Shown here piece by piece: positions 1 to 5,658 of a stretch of 9,309 bases of DNA. Every line of letters starts with the position of its first letter. The first letter of the stretch is position 1. The stretch covers positions 1 through 9,309 of the forward strand of contig SKXI01000036.1 of NCBI GenBank assembly GCA_007128515.1, written 5' to 3'. The translations under genes and the position numbers were made by a program. The notes under the pieces were generated by a model. The model did not search any database. It saw nothing but the letters and a program-made list of their open reading frames with translations, and was not told where the DNA came from. This DNA is from Halococcaceae archaeon. Lineage in GTDB: Archaea > Halobacteriota > Halobacteria > Halobacteriales > Halalkalicoccaceae.

Positions 1-612
1 CTCGGTACCGGCGTCCTCGGCGATGTCGAGCAGGAGCTCCTGGGTCTCGCCCGAGCGGATCAGGTCGTCCACGACGAGGACCGTCTCCCCGGCCGAGAGC
101 GCCGACTCGGGGAGGTAGTAGGTGAGTTCGATCCCGGAGTCGAGACGCGCTCGCGCCTCGATGAACCGCTCGACGGCGGTCTCTTTCGACTTCTTCGCGT
201 AGACACACCGGGCGTCGAACGCGCTGGCTATCGCCGCGGCGAGCGTGATGCCGTCGGTCGCCGCGGTGAGGACGGCGTCCGGCCGGTCGAAGCCGAACGC
301 GGTCGCGACGACCGGGGCGGCGAGCGAGAGGAAGGGCTGGTCGAACACCACGCCGGAGTTGTCGACGTAGCCCTCCTCGTCGCGTTCGATCCGTGCGTCG
401 AGTTCGCGTTCGACCACCTCCTTCCCGACGCCCTCGACCACCGAGCGGGCGCGGTCGGTCCCGGGGAGGACGTGGCCGTTGACGTACCGGTTCAGGTCGC
501 CGGCGGGCAGCCCGGTCAGCGCCGCGAGTTCGTCGTACGTTCGGGTGCGCTTCAGCACCCCGAGCACCGAGACGGCCTGCAACTGCACCCTCGCCTTCTC
601 TGCCCTGTTCAT
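1..612 (-). CDS. HTH-phosphoribosyltransferase fusion, 3' end cut by window
   Basis: 204 residues are visible from ATG at 612; the C-terminus lies beyond base 1. Residues about 24-50 look like an XRE-like helix-turn-helix (YDELAALTGLPAGDLNRY, then VNGHVLPG). The rest is a type I phosphoribosyltransferase fold: a TAATDGITLA segment near 117-126 and the PRPP-binding loop VLVVDDLIRSGET at 178-190. The DNA-binding-plus-PRTase layout resembles PurR of Bacillus and haloarchaeal GfcR, where the PRTase part senses a ligand instead of, or besides, catalysing. I infer a transcriptional regulator or a regulated nucleobase salvage enzyme; the substrate cannot be read from the sequence. It is not the true OPRTase, which is the neighbouring gene. 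It lies 173 bp downstream of pyrE on the same strand, behind an inverted-repeat region, so co-transcription is possible. No convincing TATA box precedes its ATG. Confidence 0.85.
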   Translation of the reverse strand, partial: MNRAEKARVQLQAVSVLGVLKRTRTYDELAALTGLPAGDLNRYVNGHVLPGTDRARSVVEGVGKEVVERELDARIERDEEGYVDNSGVVFDQPFLSLAAPVVATAFGFDRPDAVLTAATDGITLAAAIASAFDARCVYAKKSKETAVERFIEARARLDSGIELTYYLPESALSAGETVLVVDDLIRSGETQELLLDIAEDAGTE

Positions 613-669
613 GTCCCCCACCGCTAACTACACGACTATGGATGTGTCGATCGAAAACCGGCTCCGAGT

Positions 670-685
670 ATCCACGACGGTGGAT
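670..685. repeat. 16-bp palindrome, ATCCAC-gacg-GTGGAT
   Basis: A perfect 6-bp inverted repeat with a 4-base centre lies 58 bp upstream of the HTH-phosphoribosyltransferase start, in the pyrE/fusion gap. The fusion carries its own HTH, so this could be an autoregulatory operator. It could equally be an RNA hairpin after pyrE. No second copy was seen in the window. Confidence 0.4.
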
Positions 686-691
686 GATCAG

Positions 692-787
692 AGGGATCGT
701 CGTAGAGGGTCGTCGTTTCTCGATCGCGAACCGAGCGATGTCGGTGCCGTGTACGCCCGGGAGATCCGGATGGCTACGACGATCCCT
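692..787. repeat. Perfect 14-bp inverted repeat with 68-bp interior
   Basis: The arm AGGGATCGTCGTAG (692-705) and its exact reverse complement CTACGACGATCCCT (774-787) enclose 68 bp. The right arm overlaps the last two bases of the pyrE stop codon as read on the minus strand. The interior has a small ATCGC/GCGAT stem (723-727 with 735-739) and the palindrome ATCCGGAT (764-771). As RNA this would be a long closing stem with internal hairpins immediately after pyrE. As DNA it resembles a very small element with terminal repeats, but no target duplication flanks it. Its role is unknown; processing, attenuation or termination between the two cistrons are the likeliest options. Confidence 0.6.
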
Positions 788-1340
788 ATCGGTCGGTCCG
801 CGAGCCGCGGCGGTCCGCGTCGGCGAGGAGCTCCGAGGCGGAGACGAGCGACTCCAGTTCGACGTCGTAGCCCGCGAGCGTCGACCGCGCGCCCTCCTCG
901 CGATCGACGACGACGAGCACGCGTTTCACGATCGCGCCGGCCTCCCGGAGTGCGCTCACGGCGTCGGCGGCGCTCTGGCCGGTCGTCGCGATGTCCTCCA
1001 GGACGACGACCTCCTCGCCCTTCTCCAGTCGGCCCTCGATCAGGTTCCCGGTCCCGTACTCCTTCTTCCGTTTCCGCGCGATGACGTACGGCAGGCCGGT
1101 CTCGACGCTCGTCACCGCGACGAGCGGGACCGCCCCGAGCGCGACGCCCGCGAGCTTCGGTTCGTCGATCCGATCGGCGAAGGCGCCTGCGATCAGCTCC
1201 AGGCACCGGGGATCGGTCTCGAAGAGGTACTTGTCGACGTAGTACTCGCTGGTGCCACCGTGTGAGAGCTCGAACTCCCCGAAGCGGATCGAGTCGGCGT
1301 CGCGCAACGCCGCGATGAGGTCTCCCGTCTCGCCTGCCAT
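786..1340 (-). CDS. pyrE: Orotate phosphoribosyltransferase
   Basis: This 184-residue protein should convert orotate plus PRPP to orotidine 5'-monophosphate in cytosolic de novo pyrimidine synthesis. The N-terminal [16 protein letters not shown] segment (23-38) is the family's substrate-binding region. [10 protein letters not shown] (88-97) is the mobile basic loop, and [13 protein letters not shown] (111-123) is the PRPP signature with its acidic pair (E115, D116). The length fits short archaeal OPRTases. The ATG at 1340 has TTTAGG (minus strand) 24-29 bp upstream, which supports a leaderless transcript from this start. Haloarchaea often also carry an HTH-bearing PyrE-like regulator; this copy has no HTH and keeps all catalytic signatures, so it is probably the true enzyme. 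The next gene downstream is a second phosphoribosyltransferase. Confidence 0.95.
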   Translation of the reverse strand: MAGETGDLIAALRDADSIRFGEFELSHGGTSEYYVDKYLFETDPRCLELIAGAFADRIDEPKLAGVALGAVPLVAVTSVETGLPYVIARKRKKEYGTGNLIEGRLEKGEEVVVLEDIATTGQSAADAVSALREAGAIVKRVLVVVDREEGARSTLAGYDVELESLVSASELLADADRRGSRTDR

Positions 1341-1363
1341 GTTCGACGGTGGCGGGTACGTGA

Positions 1364-1369
1364 CCTAAA
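1364..1369 (-). promoter_or_regulatory. TATA-like box of pyrE
   Basis: TTTAGG on the minus strand lies 24-29 bp before the pyrE ATG, the spacing expected for a leaderless haloarchaeal transcript. Just upstream is the inverted repeat CTCCCG/CGGGAG (1371-1376 with 1385-1390), which abuts the stop codon of the Bat-like gene. That repeat could terminate the upstream gene or modulate this promoter. Confidence 0.5.
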
Positions 1370-1390
1370 CCTCCCGTTCGCGTTCGGGAG

Positions 1391-2104
1391 CTACTCTCCC
1401 TCTTCGTGGTCGATCTCCACGGACTTCGCCTCGAGCATCTGGGTGACGATCCGTCCGTGTGCCCGCCGGAGTCGCTCGGAGAGCGACTGGTGCGAGACGT
1501 CCATCTCCTCCGCGATCTCGACGAGCGTGACACCCCGCGGGATCTCGTAGTAGCCGAGTTCGAGCGCCCGTTCGACCGTCTCGGTCTGGACGTCGGTCAT
1601 GCGACAGGGGTTCTCCGCGGAGATCTCCGCCGGGGTGAGCTTGTCCAGCAGGAGCCGGACGTCGATCCGGTCACAGGAGTCGGCCGTCCGCGAGAGCCCC
1701 TCCCGATCGGGGAACATCACCGTGACGTGCCACGACCCCTGCGAGGTCGACGCCTGGAGCGGGGTTCCGCCGTGTTCGAGCAGGAGATCGATCGCCGGCG
1801 GTCGCTCCGCCCACCGAACGACGTAGAGGTGTGAGTCGCCCGAACTGAGCTGTCGATCGTACCCCTCTACCGACGGATCCGCGTCGAACGCCGTCTCGAG
1901 GGCCCGGACGTCGTCGGTGAGGACGTGGAGCTGCGACGTGAGGCCGGCCCCCTCGACGGCGAGCGACGGCTTCAGGTCGAACTCCACACCGTCGAGCCGG
2001 TCGAGCGTTGCCTCTAGCACGACGACGTCCGGCGGGAAGATCACCGTCGCGAGCACGGCGTCCGTCGGTGCACCTTCACCCTCTCCCGTCTCGGTTACTG
2101 CCAT
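1391..2104 (-). CDS. Bat-like HTH_10 transcriptional regulator
   Basis: From ATG at 2104 the product has 237 residues. The C-terminal part (about 169-221, MTDVQTETVERALELGYYEI to RLRRAHGRIV) is the HTH_10 DNA-binding domain of bacterio-opsin activator (Bat) proteins. The N-terminal part has no PAS or GAF signature I can name and resembles the alpha/beta region that usually precedes HTH_10 in short Bat-like regulators. Cysteines 144 and 167 lie near the domain junction. It is probably a cytosolic one-component regulator; ligand and targets are unknown. A longer in-frame start exists at 2125, but it is TTG, and the ATG follows a GGTGG stretch that could serve as a ribosome site. The 3' end is followed, 50 bp later, by pyrE on the same strand, but pyrE has its own TATA-like box. 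Confidence 0.88.
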   Translation of the reverse strand: MAVTETGEGEGAPTDAVLATVIFPPDVVVLEATLDRLDGVEFDLKPSLAVEGAGLTSQLHVLTDDVRALETAFDADPSVEGYDRQLSSGDSHLYVVRWAERPPAIDLLLEHGGTPLQASTSQGSWHVTVMFPDREGLSRTADSCDRIDVRLLLDKLTPAEISAENPCRMTDVQTETVERALELGYYEIPRGVTLVEIAEEMDVSHQSLSERLRRAHGRIVTQMLEAKSVEIDHEEGE

Positions 2105-2142
2105 AGTCCATCCACCGTCCGCCAACGAGGGTTCGGAGGGGC

Positions 2143-2150
2143 TTACTTAA
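2143..2150 (-). promoter_or_regulatory. Probable TATA box of the Bat-like gene
   Basis: TTAAGTAA on the minus strand is 39-46 bp upstream of ATG 2104, predicting a start near 2120 and a short leader of about 16 bases that includes GGTGG. A second, stronger-looking minus-strand element, TTTATAATAATATTT, lies further upstream (2159-2173). Which one is used cannot be decided from sequence alone. Confidence 0.4.
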
Positions 2151-2175
2151 TCGCTACGAAATATTATTATAAAGT

Positions 2176-2191
2176 CTGAGATATCCCTCAG
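2176..2191. repeat. Inverted repeat CTGAG-atatcc-CTCAG
   Basis: A perfect 5-bp inverted repeat with a 6-base centre lies in the AT-rich island, next to TATA-like sequences on both strands. Short flanking TTATTA (2164-2169) and TAATAA (2192-2197) extend the symmetry imperfectly. The position suits an operator for the Bat-like gene, possibly bound by its own product; this is inference. Confidence 0.35.
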
Positions 2192-2351
2192 TAATAAAAT
2201 TTCCGGGGAGTATCCAGATAGGTGTCACGATCCGGGTGACGCCGCTCGGCCTCCGGGTGGGGGGTATGACGTGACGGCCGTCGTTCGCCGATCGTTTATG
2301 CTGAACGTGGGTGTCGACGCCGGTGGCGATCACCTCTCCCTGTCCGGGGGG

Positions 2352-2368
2352 ACCGGGTCTGACCCGGT
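2352..2368. repeat. 17-bp palindrome ACCGGGT-ctg-ACCCGGT
   Basis: A perfect 7-bp stem with a 3-base loop; in plus-strand RNA it extends by four more pairs including G-U (2348-2351 with 2369-2372). It lies 27-60 bp downstream of a plus-strand TTTATG box, so it could end a very short transcript. On the minus strand it is about 105 bp past the carS stop. It could also be a protein-binding site. Confidence 0.4.
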
Positions 2369-2431
2369 TCTCTAGAGTGTTTAACGTCGCCGTAACGCGC
2401 GGTGTCGACGCCGTCCCGCCCGATCGTTCGT

Positions 2432-2484
2432 GAACCGTGACCGGCCGTCTCGCGGTCGCTCTCGTGCCGGCGCTACCACGGTTC
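2432..2484 (-). terminator. Possible stem-loop at the 3' end of carS
   Basis: CACGGTTC (2477-2484) within the last codons of carS pairs perfectly with GAACCGTG (2432-2439). Nested inside is GACCG/CGGTC (2439-2443 with 2453-2457), sharing one base. No T-tract follows, so calling it a terminator is tentative; it could be a 3' stabilising structure. Confidence 0.25.
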
Positions 2485-3012
2485 GTTCTTCAGCCCGAGC
2501 AGGTAGGCGATCCCGTTCGTCGTGAGGTGCAAGAGCGGGGTGACCACGAGCACGACGACGATCACGGGGAGGGTGAACCACGTAACGAACCAGTCGAACG
2601 CGAGCAGCGCGGTGAGCGGGAGCGCCGTGACGACGAAGTCGAGCTGATCGACGCCGGGAAACATCGCGCCGCGTTCGCGTCCGGTCCGGCGTTTGAGGAA
2701 GGAGGCGAGGATGTCGCCGAGCATCGCCCCGAAAGCGAGGCCGAGCGCCGCGAGGATCGGGAAGGTCGGGAGCTCGAACCCGGTCGCCCCCGTCACCGTC
2801 GGCTGGAGCCCGTTCAGGACGAGCGCGAGGGCGACGCCCGCGAGCGTCCCCGCCGCGGTCCCCCGCCAGGTCTTCCCGTCCCCGAGGACGCGCTTCCCGC
2901 CCCAGGTCCGGCCCCCGTCGATCGGCGCGCCGCCGCCCGCGAGCACGGCGGCGTTGTTGGGGACGTACGCGGGGAGCATCAGCCAGAGTGCGAGGACGAG
3001 GAGTTCGAGCAT
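2473..3012 (-). CDS. carS: CDP-archaeol synthase
   Basis: This 179-residue integral membrane enzyme should transfer CTP to unsaturated archaetidic acid (digeranylgeranylglyceryl phosphate), giving CDP-archaeol for archaeal polar lipid synthesis. Hydrophobic segments lie near residues 3-24, 52-69, 84-104, 123-140 and 146-162. The family signatures are [14 protein letters not shown] (38-51) and the cytoplasmic [17 protein letters not shown] (99-115) followed by PGVDQLDF (119-126), which carry the conserved polar residues for Mg2+ and CTP binding. Length and layout match archaeal CarS. An in-frame GTG at 3072 would add 20 residues without family character. ATG 3012 is preferred because CTTATAC (minus strand) is 23-29 bp upstream, predicting a leaderless mRNA. 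It is divergent from the proline dehydrogenase gene. Confidence 0.95.
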   Translation of the reverse strand: MLELLVLALWLMLPAYVPNNAAVLAGGGAPIDGGRTWGGKRVLGDGKTWRGTAAGTLAGVALALVLNGLQPTVTGATGFELPTFPILAALGLAFGAMLGDILASFLKRRTGRERGAMFPGVDQLDFVVTALPLTALLAFDWFVTWFTLPVIVVVLVVTPLLHLTTNGIAYLLGLKNEPW

Positions 3013-3033
3013 ACCGTTCCCGCGAGGGCCGAT

Positions 3034-3042
3034 AGTATAAGG
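3034..3042 (-). promoter_or_regulatory. TATA box of carS
   Basis: CCTTATACT on the minus strand is centred about 26 bp before the carS ATG. The 88-bp divergent region also holds the box for the opposite gene, and the two boxes are about 35 bp apart, so their pre-initiation complexes could interfere. Confidence 0.6.
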
Positions 3043-3070
3043 CCCGGGGTTCTCCGCGTGAGATATTACC

Positions 3071-3078
3071 ACTTATCC
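3071..3078 (+). promoter_or_regulatory. TATA box of proline dehydrogenase
   Basis: ACTTATCC lies 23-30 bp before ATG 3101. This supports that ATG and a leaderless transcript. Confidence 0.55.
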
Positions 3079-3100
3079 TGACCGGCGCCGTAGTCGGCAC

Positions 3101-3937
3101 ATGATCCTCCCGATCGCGGACCGGTTCGTCGCCGGCGAGAGCCCGGCGACGGCGCTCGATCACGCCCGCCGGTGGAACGCGAAGGACGTGAAGGTGATCC
3201 TCAACTTGCTGGGAGAGCACTACGACGACCCCGAGGACGTAGCGGCGGACACCGAGGAGTACCGGACGCTCCTCTCGGACATCGCCTCCGCGGGTCTCGA
3301 CGCCTGCATCTCGGTGAAACCCTCGCAGATCGGTCTCGACCTGGGTAGAGACGTGTTCGAGGAGAACCTCGCGAGCATCGTCGAGGCCGCCGACGAGGAG
3401 GGGGAGTTCGTCTGGGTCGACATGGAAGACCACACGACGACCGACGCGACCCTCGACGCGTTCGAACGGCTCGTCACCGACCGTGGCGGCGGGATGGGCG
3501 TCTGCCTACAGGCGAACCTCAAGCGGACGAAAAGCGACGTCGAGCGCTTCGCCGACCTGCCGGGGAAGATCCGGCTCGTGAAGGGGGCGTACGAGGAGCC
3601 CGCGGAGATCGCCTACACCGAGAAGGAGCGGATAAACACGGCCTACCGGGAACTGCTCACCACGATGTTCGAGACGTACGAGGGGGGGATCGCGATCGGG
3701 AGCCACGACCCCGCGATGGTCGACCTCGGCCGCACGCTCCACGAGCGGTGGGGGACGCCGTTCGAGATCCAGATGCTGATGGGCGTACGCGAGGACGCCC
3801 AGGTCGAACTCGCCCGGGAGTACGAGGTCTGGCAGTACACCCCCTACGGCTCGCGCTGGGCGTCGTACTTCTATCGACGGCTGATGGAGCGAAAGGGCAA
3901 CGCGCTGTTCGCGGCCCGGGCGATCGTCGGGCGATGA
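3101..3937 (+). CDS. Proline dehydrogenase (monofunctional PRODH)
   Basis: The 278-residue protein fits FAD-dependent PRODH, which oxidises L-proline to pyrroline-5-carboxylate, the first step of proline catabolism, and passes electrons to membrane quinone. The beta/alpha-barrel motifs appear in order: ISVKPSQIGLDL (70-81; K73 matches the substrate carboxylate lysine), VDMEDHTTTD (106-115), GVCLQANLKRT (133-143), IRLVKGAYEEP (157-167), GSHDP (200-204), FEIQMLMGV (221-229) and YTPYGSRWASYFYRRLMER (246-264; R259 and R260 match the carboxylate-binding arginine pair). The QAN segment has Asn where bacterial enzymes I know usually have Tyr. No pyrroline-5-carboxylate dehydrogenase is in the window, so this is a stand-alone enzyme rather than a PutA fusion. 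The DUF502 gene follows 43 bp later. Confidence 0.93.
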   Translation: MILPIADRFVAGESPATALDHARRWNAKDVKVILNLLGEHYDDPEDVAADTEEYRTLLSDIASAGLDACISVKPSQIGLDLGRDVFEENLASIVEAADEEGEFVWVDMEDHTTTDATLDAFERLVTDRGGGMGVCLQANLKRTKSDVERFADLPGKIRLVKGAYEEPAEIAYTEKERINTAYRELLTTMFETYEGGIAIGSHDPAMVDLGRTLHERWGTPFEIQMLMGVREDAQVELAREYEVWQYTPYGSRWASYFYRRLMERKGNALFAARAIVGR

Positions 3938-3951
3938 ACAGAGCCAAAGCA

Positions 3952-3957
3952 CTTAAC
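3952..3957 (+). promoter_or_regulatory. TATA-like box of the DUF502 gene
   Basis: CTTAAC lies 24-29 bp before ATG 3981, between the PRODH stop and the DUF502 start. It suggests independent leaderless transcription even though the two genes are only 43 bp apart. Confidence 0.5.
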
Positions 3958-3980
3958 TGCCCCCGACATAGCTCGCGCTG

Positions 3981-4652
3981 ATGTCGACGTGGAAGCGGGA
4001 CGCGGCGAGCGGGCTCGTCGTCCTCGTCCCGATCATCGTGACGATCTGGGTGGTCTGGTGGCTCTTTCGGTTCATCGCGAGCCTGCCGCTTATCGAGAAC
4101 CAGATCGGCAACCCCGCGCTCCGCGTCGCGCTCACCATCGTCATCTTCGCGCTGTTGGTCCTCGCGGTGGGCTACCTGATGCGGACGGCGCTCGGCTCGA
4201 TCGTCGAGGCGGCGATCGACGACGTGATGAACCAGGTGCCGGGCCTGCGCGTCGTCTACAACGCCTCGAAGATGGCGGTCGAGACCGCGCTCACCGGAAC
4301 GACCGAACTCCAGGAGCCGGTGAAGCTCTACACGTGGGACGGCATCCGCATGACCGCGTTCAAGACCGGTCGCGAGGCGCCCGACGGCCGGAAGCTGCTC
4401 TTTCTGCCCACGGCACCGAACATCACGAGCGGGTTCGTCATCGAGGTCGAGAAGGAGGACCTGATCGAGACCGACGAGACCGTCGAGGAGGCGCTGACGC
4501 GGATCCTCTCGGCCGGGTTCGGCGAGCGCGACAGGGCCGAGAAGGGGATCCCGATCGACGTGATCGGCGACGACGGACAGCGCGCTCCGACCGCGGAGGA
4601 GGCGGTCGACGGACGGTCAGTCGCCGATCGCGGTGGCGACCGACCCGATTGA
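3981..4652 (+). CDS. DUF502 family membrane protein
   Basis: A 223-residue protein with two transmembrane helices (about 10-34 and 48-68) and a soluble C-terminal half. DUF502 hallmarks are PGLRVVYNASKMAVETAL (87-104) after the second helix and FLPTAPNITSGFVIEV (141-156). The tail (about 185-223) is polar, acidic and probably disordered, as in many haloarchaeal proteins. The family is widespread in bacteria and archaea without an established biochemical role; a role in the envelope or in transport is only a guess. The start is supported by a TATA-like box at leaderless spacing. The gene converges on larE, 86 bp away. Confidence 0.9.
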   Translation: MSTWKRDAASGLVVLVPIIVTIWVVWWLFRFIASLPLIENQIGNPALRVALTIVIFALLVLAVGYLMRTALGSIVEAAIDDVMNQVPGLRVVYNASKMAVETALTGTTELQEPVKLYTWDGIRMTAFKTGREAPDGRKLLFLPTAPNITSGFVIEVEKEDLIETDETVEEALTRILSAGFGERDRAEKGIPIDVIGDDGQRAPTAEEAVDGRSVADRGGDRPD

Positions 4653-4657
4653 CTCGC

Positions 4658-4738
4658 ACGGACCGCTGTGCCCGTGTGTCCCGCTCGGACCGAGACGCGG
4701 GTGCCGGCCCGACCGATACGGACGGACAGCGGTCCGTC
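4658..4738. terminator. Convergent intergenic hairpin region, possible bidirectional terminator
   Basis: ACGGACCGCTGT (4658-4669) is exactly complementary to ACAGCGGTCCGT (4726-4737). Inside lies CTCGG-a-CCGAG (4684-4694), flanked by CCCGC/GCGGG (4680-4684 with 4697-4701). The right arm can instead fold locally as GACGGAC-agcg-GTCCGTC (4721-4727 with 4732-4738), a 7-bp stem immediately after the larE stop. The long-range and local folds are mutually exclusive. The position between two convergent genes suggests termination of both, although no T-tract is present. Confidence 0.5.
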
Positions 4739-5578
4739 TCACTCCCCGGTCGGGTAGCTCGCGTCGAGCACCGACGCCTCTGTTTCGGGGCTCACGCTCC
4801 CCGTGCGATAGCCCCCGAGGTCGAGCGTGACGTGGTCGAACCCGATCCCCGTGAGGTGGTCTTCGGCCGCCGTCGCGAACGCGGGGTCGAGCGCCCGCTC
4901 TAGCTCGTCGGGTGAGACCTCGATCCGGGCGAGGCCGTCGTGATCGCGAACCCGGAACTGCGAGAAGCCCCACGAGCGAAGCAGGCTCTCCGCACGCTCG
5001 ACCCGGGTGAGCCGCTCTTCGGTCACTTCGAGCCCGGTTGGAATCCGGGAGGAGAGACAGGCCATCGAGGGCTTCTCGGCGACCGAGAGCCCGTAGTGGC
5101 GGGCGATCTCCCTGACTCCCTCCTTCTCGACGCCGTGTTCGAGCAGCGGCGAGTAGGCGTCGAGTTCCGCGACCGCGCGCAGGCCGGGGCGATGCCCGGA
5201 GGTGTCCGAGGCGTTCGTCCCGTCACAGACGACGTCGATATCCAGCTCGCGCGCCCGCTCGAACATCGCGCCGAGGCGCATCGTCCGGCAGTGGTAGCAG
5301 CGCTCGCCGTCGTTTCGCCTGAACGCCTCGCTGTCGAGCTCGCTGAAACTCACGATCTCGTGCCGTATCCCGATCTCTTCGGCCACCGCTTTGGCGTCGG
5401 CGAGTTCGGCCGCCGGGAGCGTCTCCGACTTCGCGGTGCAGGCGACCGCCCGATCGCCGAGTGCGTCGTGGGCGACCGCGGCGACGACGGAGGAGTCGAC
5501 CCCGCCGGAGAAGGCGACGAGCACGCCCCCACGTTCCGCGAGGTCCGCGCGTATCGCCGTCAGCGTCTCCTCGACCAT
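4739..5578 (-). CDS. larE: ATP-dependent sulfur transferase, LarE family
   Basis: A 279-residue N-type ATP pyrophosphatase of the LarE family, which inserts sulfur into the nickel-pincer nucleotide precursor used by lactate racemase LarA. The PP-loop AFSGGVDSS lies at 22-30; ERCYHCRTMRLG (92-103), CDGTNASD (118-125), HRPGLRAV (129-136) and KPSMACLSSRIPTG (169-182) follow as in LarE. C174 occupies the place of the sacrificial cysteine, as I recall it from Lactobacillus plantarum LarE. C94 and C97 form a CxxC, so a multi-cysteine form that might hold an Fe-S cluster is possible. The C-terminal half (185-279) is the oligomerisation part. No larA, larB or larC is in the window, so its substrate here is unproven. 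The start at 5578 is favoured by GCTTTTGC 23-30 bp upstream; an in-frame extension to 5869 lacks family character and overlaps mutS2. Confidence 0.9.
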   Translation of the reverse strand: MVEETLTAIRADLAERGGVLVAFSGGVDSSVVAAVAHDALGDRAVACTAKSETLPAAELADAKAVAEEIGIRHEIVSFSELDSEAFRRNDGERCYHCRTMRLGAMFERARELDIDVVCDGTNASDTSGHRPGLRAVAELDAYSPLLEHGVEKEGVREIARHYGLSVAEKPSMACLSSRIPTGLEVTEERLTRVERAESLLRSWGFSQFRVRDHDGLARIEVSPDELERALDPAFATAAEDHLTGIGFDHVTLDLGGYRTGSVSPETEASVLDASYPTGE

Positions 5579-5600
5579 ACCCACGCGTGAACGGGGACGG

Positions 5601-5608
5601 GCAAAAGC
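5601..5608 (-). promoter_or_regulatory. TATA-like box of larE
   Basis: GCTTTTGC on the minus strand lies 23-30 bp before the larE ATG. With the box of the opposite gene it forms an inverted repeat, AAAAGC (5603-5608) and GCTTTT (5627-5632), that makes the divergent promoter nearly symmetrical. Confidence 0.4.
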
Positions 5609-5625
5609 GCGTCGTCGTGCCGCGA

Positions 5626-5635
5626 AGCTTTTTTC
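5626..5635 (+). promoter_or_regulatory. T-rich TATA-like box of mutS2
   Basis: AGCTTTTTTC lies 24-33 bp before ATG 5659, consistent with a leaderless start. Confidence 0.4.
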
Positions 5636-5658
5636 GGTCGGGCGACAGACCACGGTCG

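Larger units (their letters stand above)
2105..2472. other. 368-bp non-coding stretch with AT-rich island and inverted repeats
   Basis: No convincing gene lies between carS and the Bat-like gene. The stretch holds an AT-rich island (about 2143-2212) probably containing the Bat-like promoter, inverted repeats at 2176-2191, 2224-2240 and 2352-2368, and the 10-bp palindrome GACGGCCGTC at 2273-2282. A 13-mer, GGTGTCGACGCCG, occurs twice (2310-2322 and 2401-2413). Two plus-strand TTTA boxes are present (about 2295-2299 and 2380-2384). A 25-codon ORF from ATG 2298 to TAG 2375 exists (MLNVGVDAGGDH...), but its ATG sits inside one of these boxes and nothing supports translation. Confidence 0.6.

Noticed and set aside
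692..787. Miniature transposable element with 14-bp terminal repeats
   Set aside because: No flanking target-site duplication and no other copy in the window, so it is described as an inverted repeat only.
2298..2375. 25-codon ORF MLNVGVDAGGDH... in the non-coding stretch
   Set aside because: Its ATG is part of a TTTATG box, no ribosome site is visible and the palindrome lies within it; kept only as part of the description of the stretch.
2381..3433. 350-codon open frame on the minus strand covering carS and part of PRODH
   Set aside because: It crosses two well-identified genes in another frame and turns into low-complexity Arg-rich sequence.
5461..5658. N-terminal extension of the mutS2 frame
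   Set aside because: The added residues are Arg-rich, overlap larE and precede the TATA-like box at 5626.
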